Assembly: GCA_009760855.2 (NCBI GenBank)
Contig: WPIO01000158.1
Span: 342,001 to 406,000, forward strand
DNA: 64,000 nucleotides
Direction: 5' to 3'
From: Cristatella mucedo
Lineage: Eukaryota > Bryozoa > Phylactolaemata > Cristatellidae
Shown here piece by piece: positions 1 to 29,132 of the stretch. The notes beneath the pieces were generated by a model, which searched no databases, was not told where the DNA came from, and worked only from the letters and a program-made list of their open reading frames with translations. Each line of letters opens with the position of its first letter. Position 1 is the stretch's first letter. The translations under genes were made by a program, and so were the position numbers.

Positions 1-880
1 GAAGATTGTGACTTGGACAGAGCCAATAGCCTTACTGAGCATTAATTTAGCACTGACGGCTGTTACAGAACATTTTCTTCTGCAAGAGAATGACTGTGCG
101 GTTGATATCGAACTGATCCCAGGCCTCTAGCACCGAATGCAAATTCCTAACCACTTTGTAATTTCAACAGGTAGAGATAGCTTGAGTCTTTCGTAAGCCA
201 GACGTAACCTGTAAGCCAGAGAAAGGATCTTGAAGTCGAGTTGAATCATGATAGAGAGCCAGTAAAGCTCAGACAGACGTGCTATGATGTGGCAGCTATA
301 CATTTGGCAAGAGGCCACACAAGTTGCTGAGTTTTTCACTAGTTGCAGACAATTTTAAGGGCGGAGGCCAGGAGTCCTGAATAAAAGGAATTGTAGTAAT
401 CTAAACGCGATGTCACGAGCGAGTGAGCTAGTTCGGTTGTGGTAGTCCTGCATAAGTAGGGCCTAATTTTGAAAATACACCTCAGCTGAAAGTAGACCCA
501 AGTTGACAATGAAGGCTATGCGATCATCCAATGAAAATTCGTTATGTAATGCACACTCATTTTAATGTTAGATGTCACATGAGTGTTGCTAGATGAGCTA
601 ATCTTGCAGGTGACGTCTTCCAACTTGAGGGTTACACACTAGGCTCGCCCTTAGCCATTAAGTTGGTCTTGTCGTTGTTGTGCTTCAGGAAGCTAACGGC
701 CATACAAGTGCGATCGTCAGTGGTGCAAGCTGCAAGAGAGGATTGCCAAATTAGTCGGATGCAAAGCAAGGCTGACAACGGTTGATGGATAGTAGAGCTG
801 AGTATCATCGGCATAGAAACGAAAGCCACGATTGTTTTTCGTGAAGACACCAACCACACGGAGAATACAGATAGTGGAAA
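1..880 (-). mobile_element. Decayed LINE reverse-transcriptase remnant
   Basis: Near 830 the minus strand reads FRFYADDTQLYYPST, the RT catalytic box, and then a degraded LN.DKT region towards lower coordinates. Many stops and frame changes. The left part continues out of the window. Confidence 0.6.
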
Positions 881-959
881 GATGTGGCCACTTAACTAAA
901 CTCTTTGAGTTATCTCGTTCGTTAAGAGCTTCCCAGATGACCGACAGCCATTTACATCT

Positions 960-1169
960 ATGCTAACAGTATCGTTACAGGTATTCCTACCTTGGTTGCT
1001 ACTACCCTGGAAACCATTTGAAACCCGTTGTTCGGTTAGCCTCCCATCTGCATCGGTTTTAGCCTTGTTCGTGCTAAGTAAGGAAGTATTAGTACTCCTA
1101 ACTGCGATCAGCATGCTGGCGCTGCAAACATGTTTTTTTCTGCATGTCGGTGGGGTGGGGAGTGCTTGA
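960..1169 (+). other. Possible but unproven N-terminal exon region of the SLC30A5-like gene
   Basis: An open stretch starts with ATG at 960 and encodes hydrophobic residues including LPSASVLALFVLSKE and LLTAISMLALQ. This faintly resembles the first membrane segment of ZnT5 proteins, which also follows a PSA motif. I see no donor in this frame with the phase needed to join the exon at 1352, which requires two leftover bases. The antisense strand is open too. The true first exon may lie left of the window. Confidence 0.2.
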
Positions 1170-1351
1170 ATTACTCGAGTGCTTTAGGAAGGGATCTGTG
1201 TTTGTTTTACGGTTACCGACCAGCGTGGTGCGCTAGCAATATCGAGGAGCAAAATGTGAGCAGTGCTGTGGTGCAGCTAATCGGTTGCCATATGTCTAGC
1301 ATGCCACTTGGAATTGCTGTTCGACGTGCCATCGTGTTTTTTCCTGCTCAG

Positions 1352-19513
<18,162 letters not shown>

Positions 19514-19751
19514 GAAATATAGTCGGGCTTGTTAAGATTTCGCTGACAGACGTCTGGCATGTTTTGCACCTGCCTTAGTGTCAGTAATTGCTTGCATGCA
19601 TATATATATATATATATGTATGTGTATGCGCACACACATGTCCGTGTATGTACATATACAGTATATGTACACACACTCCAGACGTATGTATTAACTAAAT
19701 AATGCATTTACTACGTCCAAATGGAACTGCTCTCACATACGAGTTTATCTC

Positions 19752-19757
19752 AATAAA
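19752..19757 (+). promoter_or_regulatory. Candidate polyadenylation signal AATAAA of the SLC30A5-like gene
   Basis: This is a canonical hexamer about 240 bases after the stop codon on the same strand and the first good one downstream. A (TA)n run and a (CA)-like stretch lie between stop and signal. Confidence 0.5.
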
Positions 19758-20689
19758 GATAATTTTTATTCAGTGAAAGCTTGCAGTGCATCGCGAAGTG
19801 TTCTCCACTTGCCAACGCAATAGCAAACTTCAGCTAACAGTAAGATTCGTCGATTGCCACTTCAGTTGGTACTTGGTACCCATCGATAACTCTTATATGT
19901 GCAAAAGGACGCCGGTACTGCAGATTCTCAGGTGTCCTGGTGGTACTGTCATCTGCGGTAGTGCTTCCAGACGTCACCTTGCCTATAAGTAGATGGAACA
20001 AGTTGTGACTTGGGGTCTGAGTTCAGTGAGAGGCAGAACCTACATTATAGAATGTCGAAATTGGCATTGGCGTTCTTGGACTCGGCCGACTTTGGACTAG
20101 TTGGCTCAATGCTTTTGCCTCACTCTAGTTGAATAACTCTTCATAACTCACTGATGTTGTGGCTCTAGAGGTATAGCCTAGATGATAGGTATGGTGCCCC
20201 TCTGGTGGTATGATAGATCGTCAATGAACAGCAGGCTGATTTTTGCAGTTATATTAGCATCAGGGGAATAAGTTTTCACTATAGACGAACGCACGGTAAC
20301 TTATCGTGATTGCAGTCTCGGTTCGTTAGTACTGGTAATCAAACGGGCTAAGTGTTTTATAACTATGTTTTCAAGGTTTTGCAAGCGAGACGAGCAGAGT
20401 CTTCAAGATTCGCGAGTACACTTTGGTCCGGCAGCGTTTCTCTGCAGCTAGACTTAACACTGTTGCAGGTGAGACAGTCGTGTAAAGCTAGGACAGCAGT
20501 GAGATATATTTCTGCAAAACTATGCTACCTAGAGGTCCTTCGGATTTGGTAAGCTTTAAAATTTTCACGGCCTGAAAACGGCACCTGCCAACTGCTAATT
20601 TGCAGTTGATCATGAGCCATAAATTTTTCTTTATGACCCATTCAGCCGGTTTTACAGGTTATTGTAATTAACCGTTCGGTGGCTAGCCG

Positions 20690-21520
20690 AGCGTCAGTCT
20701 TTGAAATAAGCAAAATGGCTGATCGGCAAGTGCAGCAGAACTTTGCCTGCAGATGCCAAAGGAGATATGCTGGCGGAGCTGATTTTGTGCGATAATTTTT
20801 CCAGTTTCTGAGTCACACTTGGTTTGCTCATAACTAGTAAGCTGGTTTTGCCGTCATTTAATTTGAGTAAATTTGCTGCCACCCATGTGCGGATGTCAGC
20901 AATACATGCAGCAAGGAAGTTGGGAGAACTTGACGTGCTGAATGGCTGGGAGAGATCAAAGCAAAGGTACAACCGAATGTCATCTGCATAGAAGTGAAAG
21001 TCATTGTACCTGCCAATCACATCGGCAAGAGAGTATAAATCAGGAAAAGAAGTACGTGCATGTGCACAGAGCCCTGAGGTATCTTTGTCTGCCCATATCC
21101 ATGCTCTGGAGTCTCTCATTGAGATAGGACCGGATCCCTTGTGAAAGTTGTGCAAGTGATGCCTAGGCGAGATAAAAGGCACTCGAGATGGACTTGTTGG
21201 TCAAATGTATCAAAAGCTGCCAAAGATCAAGCATAACAAACTATTCGTGAGAAGGTTGTTATGCAGCCAAAGCAATGCTGACTCGGTGGGGCGATTAGCT
21301 CTCTATTTTCAGACTGGAACTTATTTGCTAAGTTCACTGTTTCAATATAAGAGTTCAGCTGGTCTGCCTCAACTCGTTCCAGTGTCTTTGATAGGAACGG
21401 TAGAAGGGAGACTTTGCATAAGTTACTTGGATTCTCTTGGTCTAGTGTGTGGCTTTCTTGGGTAGTGGCCTGACTCAACCTTTTTGAAAGGTGCTGGGAC
21501 ATGACCTGAGGCTAATGACA
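20690..21520 (-). mobile_element. LINE A reverse-transcriptase fragment
   Basis: The minus strand reads FHFYADDIRLYLCFDLSQPF and LLKLNDGKTSLLVMSKPS, the RT palm and following region. Upstream, LANKFQSE and [19 protein letters not shown] represent the RT N-terminal part. No intact frame. Confidence 0.7.
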
Positions 21521-22639
21521 ATTATAATGTTAGTTATGCATGACAGCAACAAGCTTACGCATCGCAGAAGTAGACTAGTGGGAACGGGGTTTAGAGGATT
21601 AGTACTCTGGGGAATGAATTTAAAGGTCACTCGTGGCCTTCTTGAACGTAGACACTGAAGCAGTGCACGGAAATGAGTGGCGGGAGTCCTGTGTTGGTGT
21701 TATTGAGGGACCCAAGTCCAGAGAGGATGCTGCTGATCCCTCATTGATGGACTCTTGGATCTTGTCAATCTTGCTGACAAATAAGCTAAAGAAAAGATCA
21801 GCAAGATCACCACAAGGATCACTAGGTAAGGAGCTAACCCTGGAGTGAATAATGAAATGGTTGATGTTAAAACATCAGCATTTTTGGGTTGTGCCTGTGT
21901 GATTCGAGAATATTTTTGTAGAAGTGAGGCGTGGACTTTGCGAGGATCGATTTGTGATACACAGTAGTCTTCGTATGGCTGACGATGGACAGTTAGTCCT
22001 TATCTTTTATATGCTTTCTCAAGCTTGACCCTTCTCTTCGTAGACCTAGTCAGTTTAATGTCTGCAGTAAATCTAAGGTTGTTTGGATGAGGGCGAGCGT
22101 TTAGTCAGAGGTGCAAACTCGTTGTGCCCATCAGCAAGTGTCATTTTAGTAGTATTCTACCAAAGATGGCAACAGCATGACCTCAGCGTAGCTATAAAAA
22201 AAAGTGCTACGTTTACGAGACCGACTCTAAGGCGCCTCGAAGAGCTCGAAAGTCGTCGAAGCCCCCCCCCCCTTGGCCGATGGGCAAAATTCACCAATAT
22301 GTCGATACTTCCAAAGCAGCTCAAAAACCTCGGGGACAACGCCAATTAAAAAAATTGCTGCCAGCTATTGCCCAAACGTTATCGATTAGGTAAATTTTCG
22401 CATAGAACCACAGAGAATGACTTCAATGGACAGAAGGCATCCTGTAGCGGCTACATTTGGCGCACGGTCACATTAAACTTTCAAACTGCTGCGACCCAGT
22501 TTGCAACTGCTAATACGACCCGCATTAAGCCTTGCACTCTTTAATCATCGAACATCAGTTTTTTTATGGACCGGCCACGTTTATTTTGACATAAACTCTT
22601 TTTAGCTACATTATTTCATTGTATACCCTCTGATAATAT

Positions 22640-22990
22640 TGACCACCAAGTTCTCGAACGCCTCTTATCTCGCCTGGGCATCGGTGGCACGCATTGCACT
22701 AAAATGGTTCAGGTACTATCTCAGCGGGAGACTCCAGAGTATTGGTGCGAATGGACAAAGATCATCCAAGGAGCCACTTAAGTAAGGGGTACGTCGGGGC
22801 TCTGGGCTTGATCTGCTTCATTTCACAGTTTATACTCTCCCTCTAGCCCATGTGATCGCCGAGTACAGTCAAGGCTTTCACTTCTAAGTAAATGACAATC
22901 AGTTGCACCTTTTCTTTGATCCCTCCAGCACGTCAAATTTTCTCTAAACTCCCTTGCTGCATGCATTGCAGATCCCCACATGGACGGCAG
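22640..22990 (+). mobile_element. LINE A reverse-transcriptase fragment
   Basis: The plus strand shows degraded RT motifs (DHQVLERLLSRLGI; then the GLD..HF..YT..L equivalent) across two frames, ending near the terminal exon of the Ala-rich gene. Confidence 0.5.
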
Positions 22991-23039
22991 CTCACCCGAA
23001 CGAAGCGAGCAGCGTCCGGGGTTTACCGGTTACTGTGAC

Positions 23040-23566
23040 CTACCCGAACTCACTGCTCCGGCTCTCTCCGGCTGCCAGCGGCCTCTGCTGTAGCCAGTGC
23101 CAATTCGGAGGCCAGTACTGAGCCGAGGTCAGCGCGGGCATGGCTCTCGGCTGCAGCGGCAGGGCTGGCACGGGCTGTGGCACGACGAGCTGAGAGGGCT
23201 CAGCCGCCGTCGACAGCTGTGCCGGAGGAGGCTCTGCTCCTGGTCCATCCAGGACTGGTGCTGCACCCTCCGAAAAATAGCTGATGCTGCTCGGCAGCAA
23301 CGCGACGTCGTCTGCCGTGCCCGGTTGCCCAGGGGGTTCGGCGCTGCAGCTGCTGATGCTCGGCTCGGGACTCTCCAGCAGCCTCAAGAAGTTGTGCAGC
23401 TGCAACGGTGCAATGATGGAAAAGCAATTCTCCGGCGACATCTCGATGGTCATTGGCAGCGGCTGCCTGCCCTGAGACGAGCGAGTCTTCGGGTAAAGCG
23501 CGGCGAATGCAGCCAAATGAGTATAGGTCGAGGTCATGGCTAAACGTCGCCAAAGAATCTTATAAT
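23040..23566 (-). CDS. Candidate terminal exon, perhaps of the Ala-rich gene
   Basis: The frame is open for 174 codons from acceptor gacggcag to TAG at 23042-23040, encoding DYKILWRRLAMTSTYTHLAA, a Met/Leu-rich ordered part, then a Pro/Ser/Gln-rich tail. Base composition matches the upstream Ala-rich gene. The acceptor needs one leftover base while exon 6 ends in phase 0, so at least one intermediate exon is missing or this is another gene. A possible 72-base exon at 23655-23726 (KSEIPAGIAAKQLVPSYSES) does not repair the phase. A CpG-rich patch lies at 23650-23830. Confidence 0.5.
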
Positions 23567-24244
23567 CTGCCGTCAGTGAAAAACTGAGAGCGTAAGACGG
23601 GGAACAGCATCATCTGGGAATCGTTTCGAGAATGTAGTCCTATCCTGTGCATACCGGATGCACGATCGATTCGGAATAGCTCGGTACGAGTTGCTTAGCC
23701 GCGATCCCAGCAGGGATCTCAGATTTCTGCAAACTGCCACGCGTGCGAGCGTGCGATCTCACTCTCGTACTGGTGATGCGGGGGCGCGTCGCTGCCGACC
23801 AGTGACCGACGGGCAGGTGATTTGCCGACAAAAGTGTTGGCCAACATGCAATTGCCCTAATACTCGCCCCTCCAATATGGCAACATAGCACCCTTTTCCA
23901 GTCGGACACTATTTTTAGTAATGAGTCATTTTTTTAAGATCTCGGGCAAGAATTATGGCAGGCATGAAAGCAATAATATTAAATGGCTGCTGAACTCAGC
24001 CCTGCTCGAGTTGCATCACACTATCGTAAGTAATGCAATTAAAAAGGATCGTCGACCTCCTAAACTCAATATACTTACTCGAACGGCAGACGCGAGAGTA
24101 TGGATGATAGGACCTCTGATCTTTTGCAAATTGCATTTCGTGAAGGACAGCCAGCCAGGAATGATAGGTAATTGCCTAGAGTTATCCCTATTTCAGTTTG
24201 AACTTCATATTCGTAACTCCCATCGTTTGATGGTGTAGCTATTC

Positions 24245-24395
24245 GTGCTAACACTGTTGCATGCTGCCTGCCACTAACCACACTTGCATGCTGACCCTGT
24301 GCATGTCACCCCTAACCATTTGATCATCTTCCTTTGCAGCAATTGTAAAGCGCCTAAAAAGAGATTGAGTTCTCTGAGGGCGCTTTTGAGGTTTC
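24245..24395 (+). mobile_element. LINE A 3' UTR remnant
   Basis: It carries the CTAACCACACTTGCATGCTG and CATGTCACCCCTAACCAT blocks and the terminal hairpin with ...TCTCTGAGGGCGCTTTT. No coding part is left. Confidence 0.6.
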
Positions 24396-24399
24396 GTTT

Positions 24400-24700
24400 A
24401 TGCATACCCCTTCCGCGCCAAATTGTTGTTGGGTACACGTATTGGGCCGGAGGGCCCTCCCGACCACCGACTAGCCAATTGGGGGGGGGGCAGCTAGGCG
24501 TTAGCAGCAACGCTAACGAATCAGAGCGCAGCTTTCCGGTACGGCAGACGACAGAAGTGGATGAACGTCTTCGGGAGAGCAGTTGAGCTTGCCCCGGCTC
24601 GGGGCGTAGTCATAAACTGTTGCTCGTCGGCTGGCGTTTTGTGTAGTGCGCGACAGCAACCAGACTACAGCTTTATCAAATGTATTATTATCTTTGGTGG
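24400..24700. other. GC-rich unassigned patch
   Basis: A GC-rich stretch with a C/G homopolymer run near 24480 and many CpG. It has no convincing exon. It could be an old promoter or an inserted fragment. Confidence 0.3.
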
Positions 24701-24754
24701 TGGCAGTTCACACAAAACGACGAAGGCCGGTGCCGTAAAATTAAATATATAAAA

Positions 24755-24895
24755 ATAGAATTTATTTATATATAGCGCCCCAAGAGAACTTAATCTCTAT
24801 TCAGGCGCTTCACATATGCCTTGGGGCTCGAGCCCACGACCTCAGTCAGACCTTGGTCGGGGCGAGCACCTTAACCGCTAGACCAAACCAAAATG
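24755..24895 (-). mobile_element. SINE-2 copy
   Basis: Complete on the minus strand: TTTGGTCTAGCGGTTAAGGT, GTCGTGGGCTCGAGCCCCAA and TGAAGCGCCTGAATAGAGAT. Confidence 0.7.
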
Positions 24896-25978
24896 CTAAA
24901 ACTCCATCTAACAAGCACGAGCCGATACAGCAACATCTCAAACCTGCAGATCACTATTCCAGGATCTACCTCCAAAAATCTGTTTTAAGCCTGGCTCAGT
25001 CTACGGTGGGATACATACAGTGACCGGTCAAAACTGCTCCGACAAAACAGCTACCCACAAAATGGCATGCCCACAAAATGGGCCCTTTATTTCAGCTCAG
25101 TAAATCTAGAGTAAACAATTATTTAATGACTGCATCAACTTAATCTACTTTTATAAAAATTAAAAATTCTATTTTAAAAGGTGAGCATACAATTAGATTA
25201 ATAGCAACACTAACCGTTTCATTATAATTTAAAAGGTTACTGTTTAAGGTAAAAGGTAAATGTTACTACATTTCCTTCGGGCAGAAAATTAGACACAAGG
25301 CTCCTCTTGAGATCTAGGATCTTTAGAAATCTAGGCACCTCAGGAGGCTCATGCCCACCTGGTTAGTCTTCTTTAGGGCTACTGTTCTGCCATTCATTTA
25401 ATATAGATACTTATGAACTAGTATAGCAGGCACACAGGCGTGTGGGCGAAAGCACAGCGCTCTCAAGATCGCCCAAGACCTCAGGAACAATTCTATGTAC
25501 TTTATGGAACTAGATTTCACAGAGCAGAACGGCAAGTCTATCAGCGCTATGGCTGAAAGTAAACTGATCGCAAGCCTAAACAGCAATGCTTTAGCTACCA
25601 TAGATTGTGATGCATACCATAATTCATGATCCGCTAGTCCCGGCTGCCGTAATGGCATTCAGATTACTAAGAGCTTAGGTTGAGTTTCAAAATTGTACCT
25701 TCCCAATGTGCTTAGGATCTAGTTGCCATGATTATTTCGTTGGTTTACAATCGTTTTAAGTGATCAAGCTGGGGTGGAATAAAAGCCTCTAGAGGATTGC
25801 CTTTGAGGTCAATGACTTGACCTGGCAGTGTTGGAAAGGCGAGAAGACTCACACAGGATAGGTTAGCCAACATTCAAGAATAAAACTATAAAATTTTAAA
25901 TTATAAGGAAGCAATAAGTAGCATTATTGATTAGGTTGCCTTCAAAGCTTCTAAACTAGCCGACTTTATATTAAATAC

Positions 25979-26150
25979 TAGCTGATTTAACAGCCTCTTT
26001 TGTATAGCGACAGATGAGCCTTTAAGGCTATCACCACCATTTGCAGTGGCGATACAGGATCGCCCACAGCATGATTAGAACCCACGACATCGGGACCAAG
26101 GTTTCGAAAAGCGCAACCGCCTTACCCAGTTTGCCATCACGGCTCATATG
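25979..26150 (-). mobile_element. SINE-1 copy
   Basis: The minus strand carries the tRNA-like head (GAGCCGTGATGGCAAACTGG) and the tail TACAAAAGAGGCTGTTAAAT. The B box is mutated (GGTTCTAATC). Confidence 0.65.
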
Positions 26151-26407
26151 AAGGTTAATAAAACCAACCCTGTCATATAACAATAGTTTACTTCAGACCG
26201 AACTGATAAGACGGATCATTTTTCTAATGCTATTTTTGTGGGTCGGTTTTTTCTGAGCTATTTTGTCGGTGTGCCTGTTAATACCGTGCAAGCTCGGGTT
26301 TTTTGGTTTAGTTCACGAATCCAAGAAGAACTGAAGACTTTCGTGGTCCACCGAGATGTCAGCATAATGCTTACTTTACAGAACCTGTAAATAAATACAT
26401 ATTATAT

Positions 26408-26520
26408 GATTTGACAGCCTCATTTGTATAGCAACAGAAGAGCCTTAACGGCTATCACCACCACCGCTTGCAATTGGCAATAAAGTGTCGCCCATTGCAG
26501 GATTCTAACCCGCAGATACA
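26408..26520 (-). mobile_element. SINE-1 fragment
   Basis: Only the body and tail are clear, from GGGTTAGAATCCTGCAATGG to the ATACAAATGAGGCTGTCAAA end. The A-box half is lost. Confidence 0.55.
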
Positions 26521-26845
26521 GTTTGCAAAAAACCGCATGCTGAGTTTGACTTGCATTCTTGAAAAAAGACGGTAGTGATGACCAGACGATGACAGGGCCA
26601 TTCTGATTGCAGGCAGCCGGATGCAGTTCTTTCCGGCTACTGGAATTGAATCCCACCTCTCTCTTTTTTCACAACTCTTTTGTGGCTGCTACTATGCTAC
26701 CGCTGCGTACAGGCACTTGTATGGCACCTCCTCAGTTTCCCTATAAATCGACTAGGAGAACGAACGTGTCTCGCTGGCATGCCTAAAGAGAGCACTGGGC
26801 ATTTTCGCTGGGCATCCTCCAACTGTTCAGGTAAAGATGGCTTAC

Positions 26846-27238
26846 CGTTAACGACGACTGCCTGCCGCTTGTCGTGCTAGGACCCGTCTCATCTAGCTCG
26901 TCGTCTGATGGATCGATGCAGGCTTCGTGGTGCCAAGCCATGTGCTCGGGCCTGTGATGACTCGGGCTGAACTGGCCGAAGAGCTGCTGCTGCTGCTGCC
27001 ACGAGCCATAGGCTGGTAGCCGGCTGTTGACCGGAGCGTGCAAAGAAGCACGGGGTCCCGTCACACTTTCGGCGTCTCCTGCTCGGCGCCGCTGCTGCTC
27101 GGCCGGAGCATAGCCGTAGCTCGGAGCTGCTTGACCGAACGAGAAATACTGCTGCGCCAACGATGACGGCAACGGCAGTGCCGGACCGGCGGTCGCGCTG
27201 AGATCCGCTAGCATCACAGCGTCGTCGCTCGTCGTCGC
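26846..27238 (-). CDS. Ala-rich gene, exon 6 (Gln/Ser/Tyr-rich segment)
   Basis: The acceptor is tttttagcctcag and the donor is TTAACG|gtaagc. It has 131 codons, phase 0 at both ends. It encodes SLAQQYFSFGQAAPSYGYAP, then a WQQQQQLFGQF stretch, and an acidic PSDDELDETGPSTTSGRQ end. Confidence 0.75.
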
Positions 27239-29080
27239 CTGAGGCTAAAAAAAGGGCCATCGTCACGAACGCAGCGATGAATAAAGCACCGGATCTTCGA
27301 GTCGGGAGCACAGCAGCTCCTCTTCGGCAGGCGGGAGCGCTAGCGGGCGTTCGCTCACCTTTGTCGCGTCGGATCTGTCGCAGCGTCGTTTCGCCGCCAG
27401 GCCCTGGTCCGGACGGTTGCCTCGGCCGGCGGCGAACCTCGTCGTCTGCCCGTACGATCGCAGGTCAGCCAGCGCATCGGAAATGCTGCTGCCGCCGCTG
27501 CCGCTTCGAGGTCTCGGAGTATTGTCGAGCGCAGAGCGGCCAGCGGCAGCAGCTAAGCCGACATCGGCCAGCCAGCGGCTCGCGCCGCCGCCGCCAAAAG
27601 CCCTTTCGTTGCTGGCAGCCGCCGCCGTCGTCGCCGAGCTCTCCTCGACGAACACGACGTCGTCGCTGGCGTCGAAGTCGGGCGGCAGCGAAGCTGCTCG
27701 AGTCGTGTGGCGGCTTCGAAACTGCTGCTGCTGCTCGTCGACATTTCGCCGGGCGTTCAGAGCGTTGAGCGCAATGCACGTGCTGATGGCGATCTCGATC
27801 GCACCAGTATAGCACTGTCGGCTCAGCAGGAGATTCGGCGTGATCACGGCGAGTCCTGCAGCGGAGGCGGCATCTGCGGCCGCCGCCTCCTCCGCTGCTC
27901 CGACGTTAGTGCCGGCAGGCTGCTGCTGCTGCTCGTCGTCGTTCCGTCCTCCTCGAAGCGACGGCAGCTCCTGCTCCGCCTCGGCCACCTTGGCTTTCTT
28001 TGACGGCGCCGGCAGCGGCGAGCGCCGCTCGGCTTCGCCTTTCCTTTTCAGTGCTGGCTGCCAGCGTTGGCTGAAGGCAACGAAGCAAGCAGCACGGCGG
28101 CGACGTCTGTGAGACCGGGCGGGCGATGGCAGACGATGACGGACGGACGTCCGCTGCTGCTGCTGCGACGGGAGCGTCGATACAACTACGCTCCGCGCAC
28201 GCGTCAGCCAATGTGAGCGCTACGAGCGAAACCGACGGGGTTCTGACGTTGCGGCGGCATTGATAGGACCAAGTTTCGGTAAGCAGTGCTGCTGCTGCTC
28301 TTGAGGCAGCTCAATCGGGCTCTGCTCTTCGATTAACCGAACGTCAAAACTGGCGAATCGCAACAGCTGCCCTGTAAGCCAGATTAACTACCGACGCCGT
28401 GAGCAGGTGCGGTCGTCAGGGCGGGATCAAATTTCAAGAGATGAAGGAAGGACAAGCTTTCCCACGCCTGACGTTGTGCTGCTGATTCAGGGTGCCTTAG
28501 TGAATGCAAACTTAAGTCTGCCAGAGCATAACTCGACTGATTCCATAGCTTTTACAGAAAAGAAAGATTTAGGCATGAACCCGGGCATGTCGAAATTAGG
28601 AAGCAATCTGTCTCTGCCCACTGCCCCGTGCTATTTCAGGACAAGTAGCAAGGAGTTATCGCCACCTCTTATTGTATTCTGCAACTTATAAGCTCTTAAC
28701 TGGAAGCACGCCATCTCACCCAAAGAATAGCCTTTTTACCTCTTCTATTTCAAAACGTCTTCTGAACTGTATCCTCAGATTTGCCTGGAGCTGCTTAGCA
28801 CACAGGCTGGGTACATTCTAGGCTGCTCTAATAGTGATTAGGAAACAACCCGAGCCTTTCACAGCAACTATCAACTGACTTTCTGACTAAAGAATACTGG
28901 CAGAGCAGTATCGTTCACAAATCTCTACTAATTAGAGTGAGAAAGTCCGCCCTTCCCTCCCTCACGCCAAAAGATGGCGCACGTTCGTTACGTGGCAAGA
29001 TGGTGCAGCATCGTCTTCTGTGACCAGAAATTCCAGAAGTGACATGTAATAGACGTGTAATGTACACACACGCACGCACG

Positions 29081-29132
<52 letters not shown>

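Larger units (their letters stand above)
19760..23039. other. Gene-free interval between the SLC30A5-like gene and the next candidate exon
   Basis: It holds two LINE A reverse-transcriptase fragments (20690-21520 minus and 22640-22990 plus). I see no exon, RNA gene or clear regulatory element in 19760-20690 or 21520-22640. Confidence 0.5.

Noticed and set aside
27906-28211. 101-codon minus-strand frame as an exon of the Ala-rich gene
   Set aside because: The phase-compatible exon 5 uses another frame over the same bases, starting at acceptor 28071-28072.
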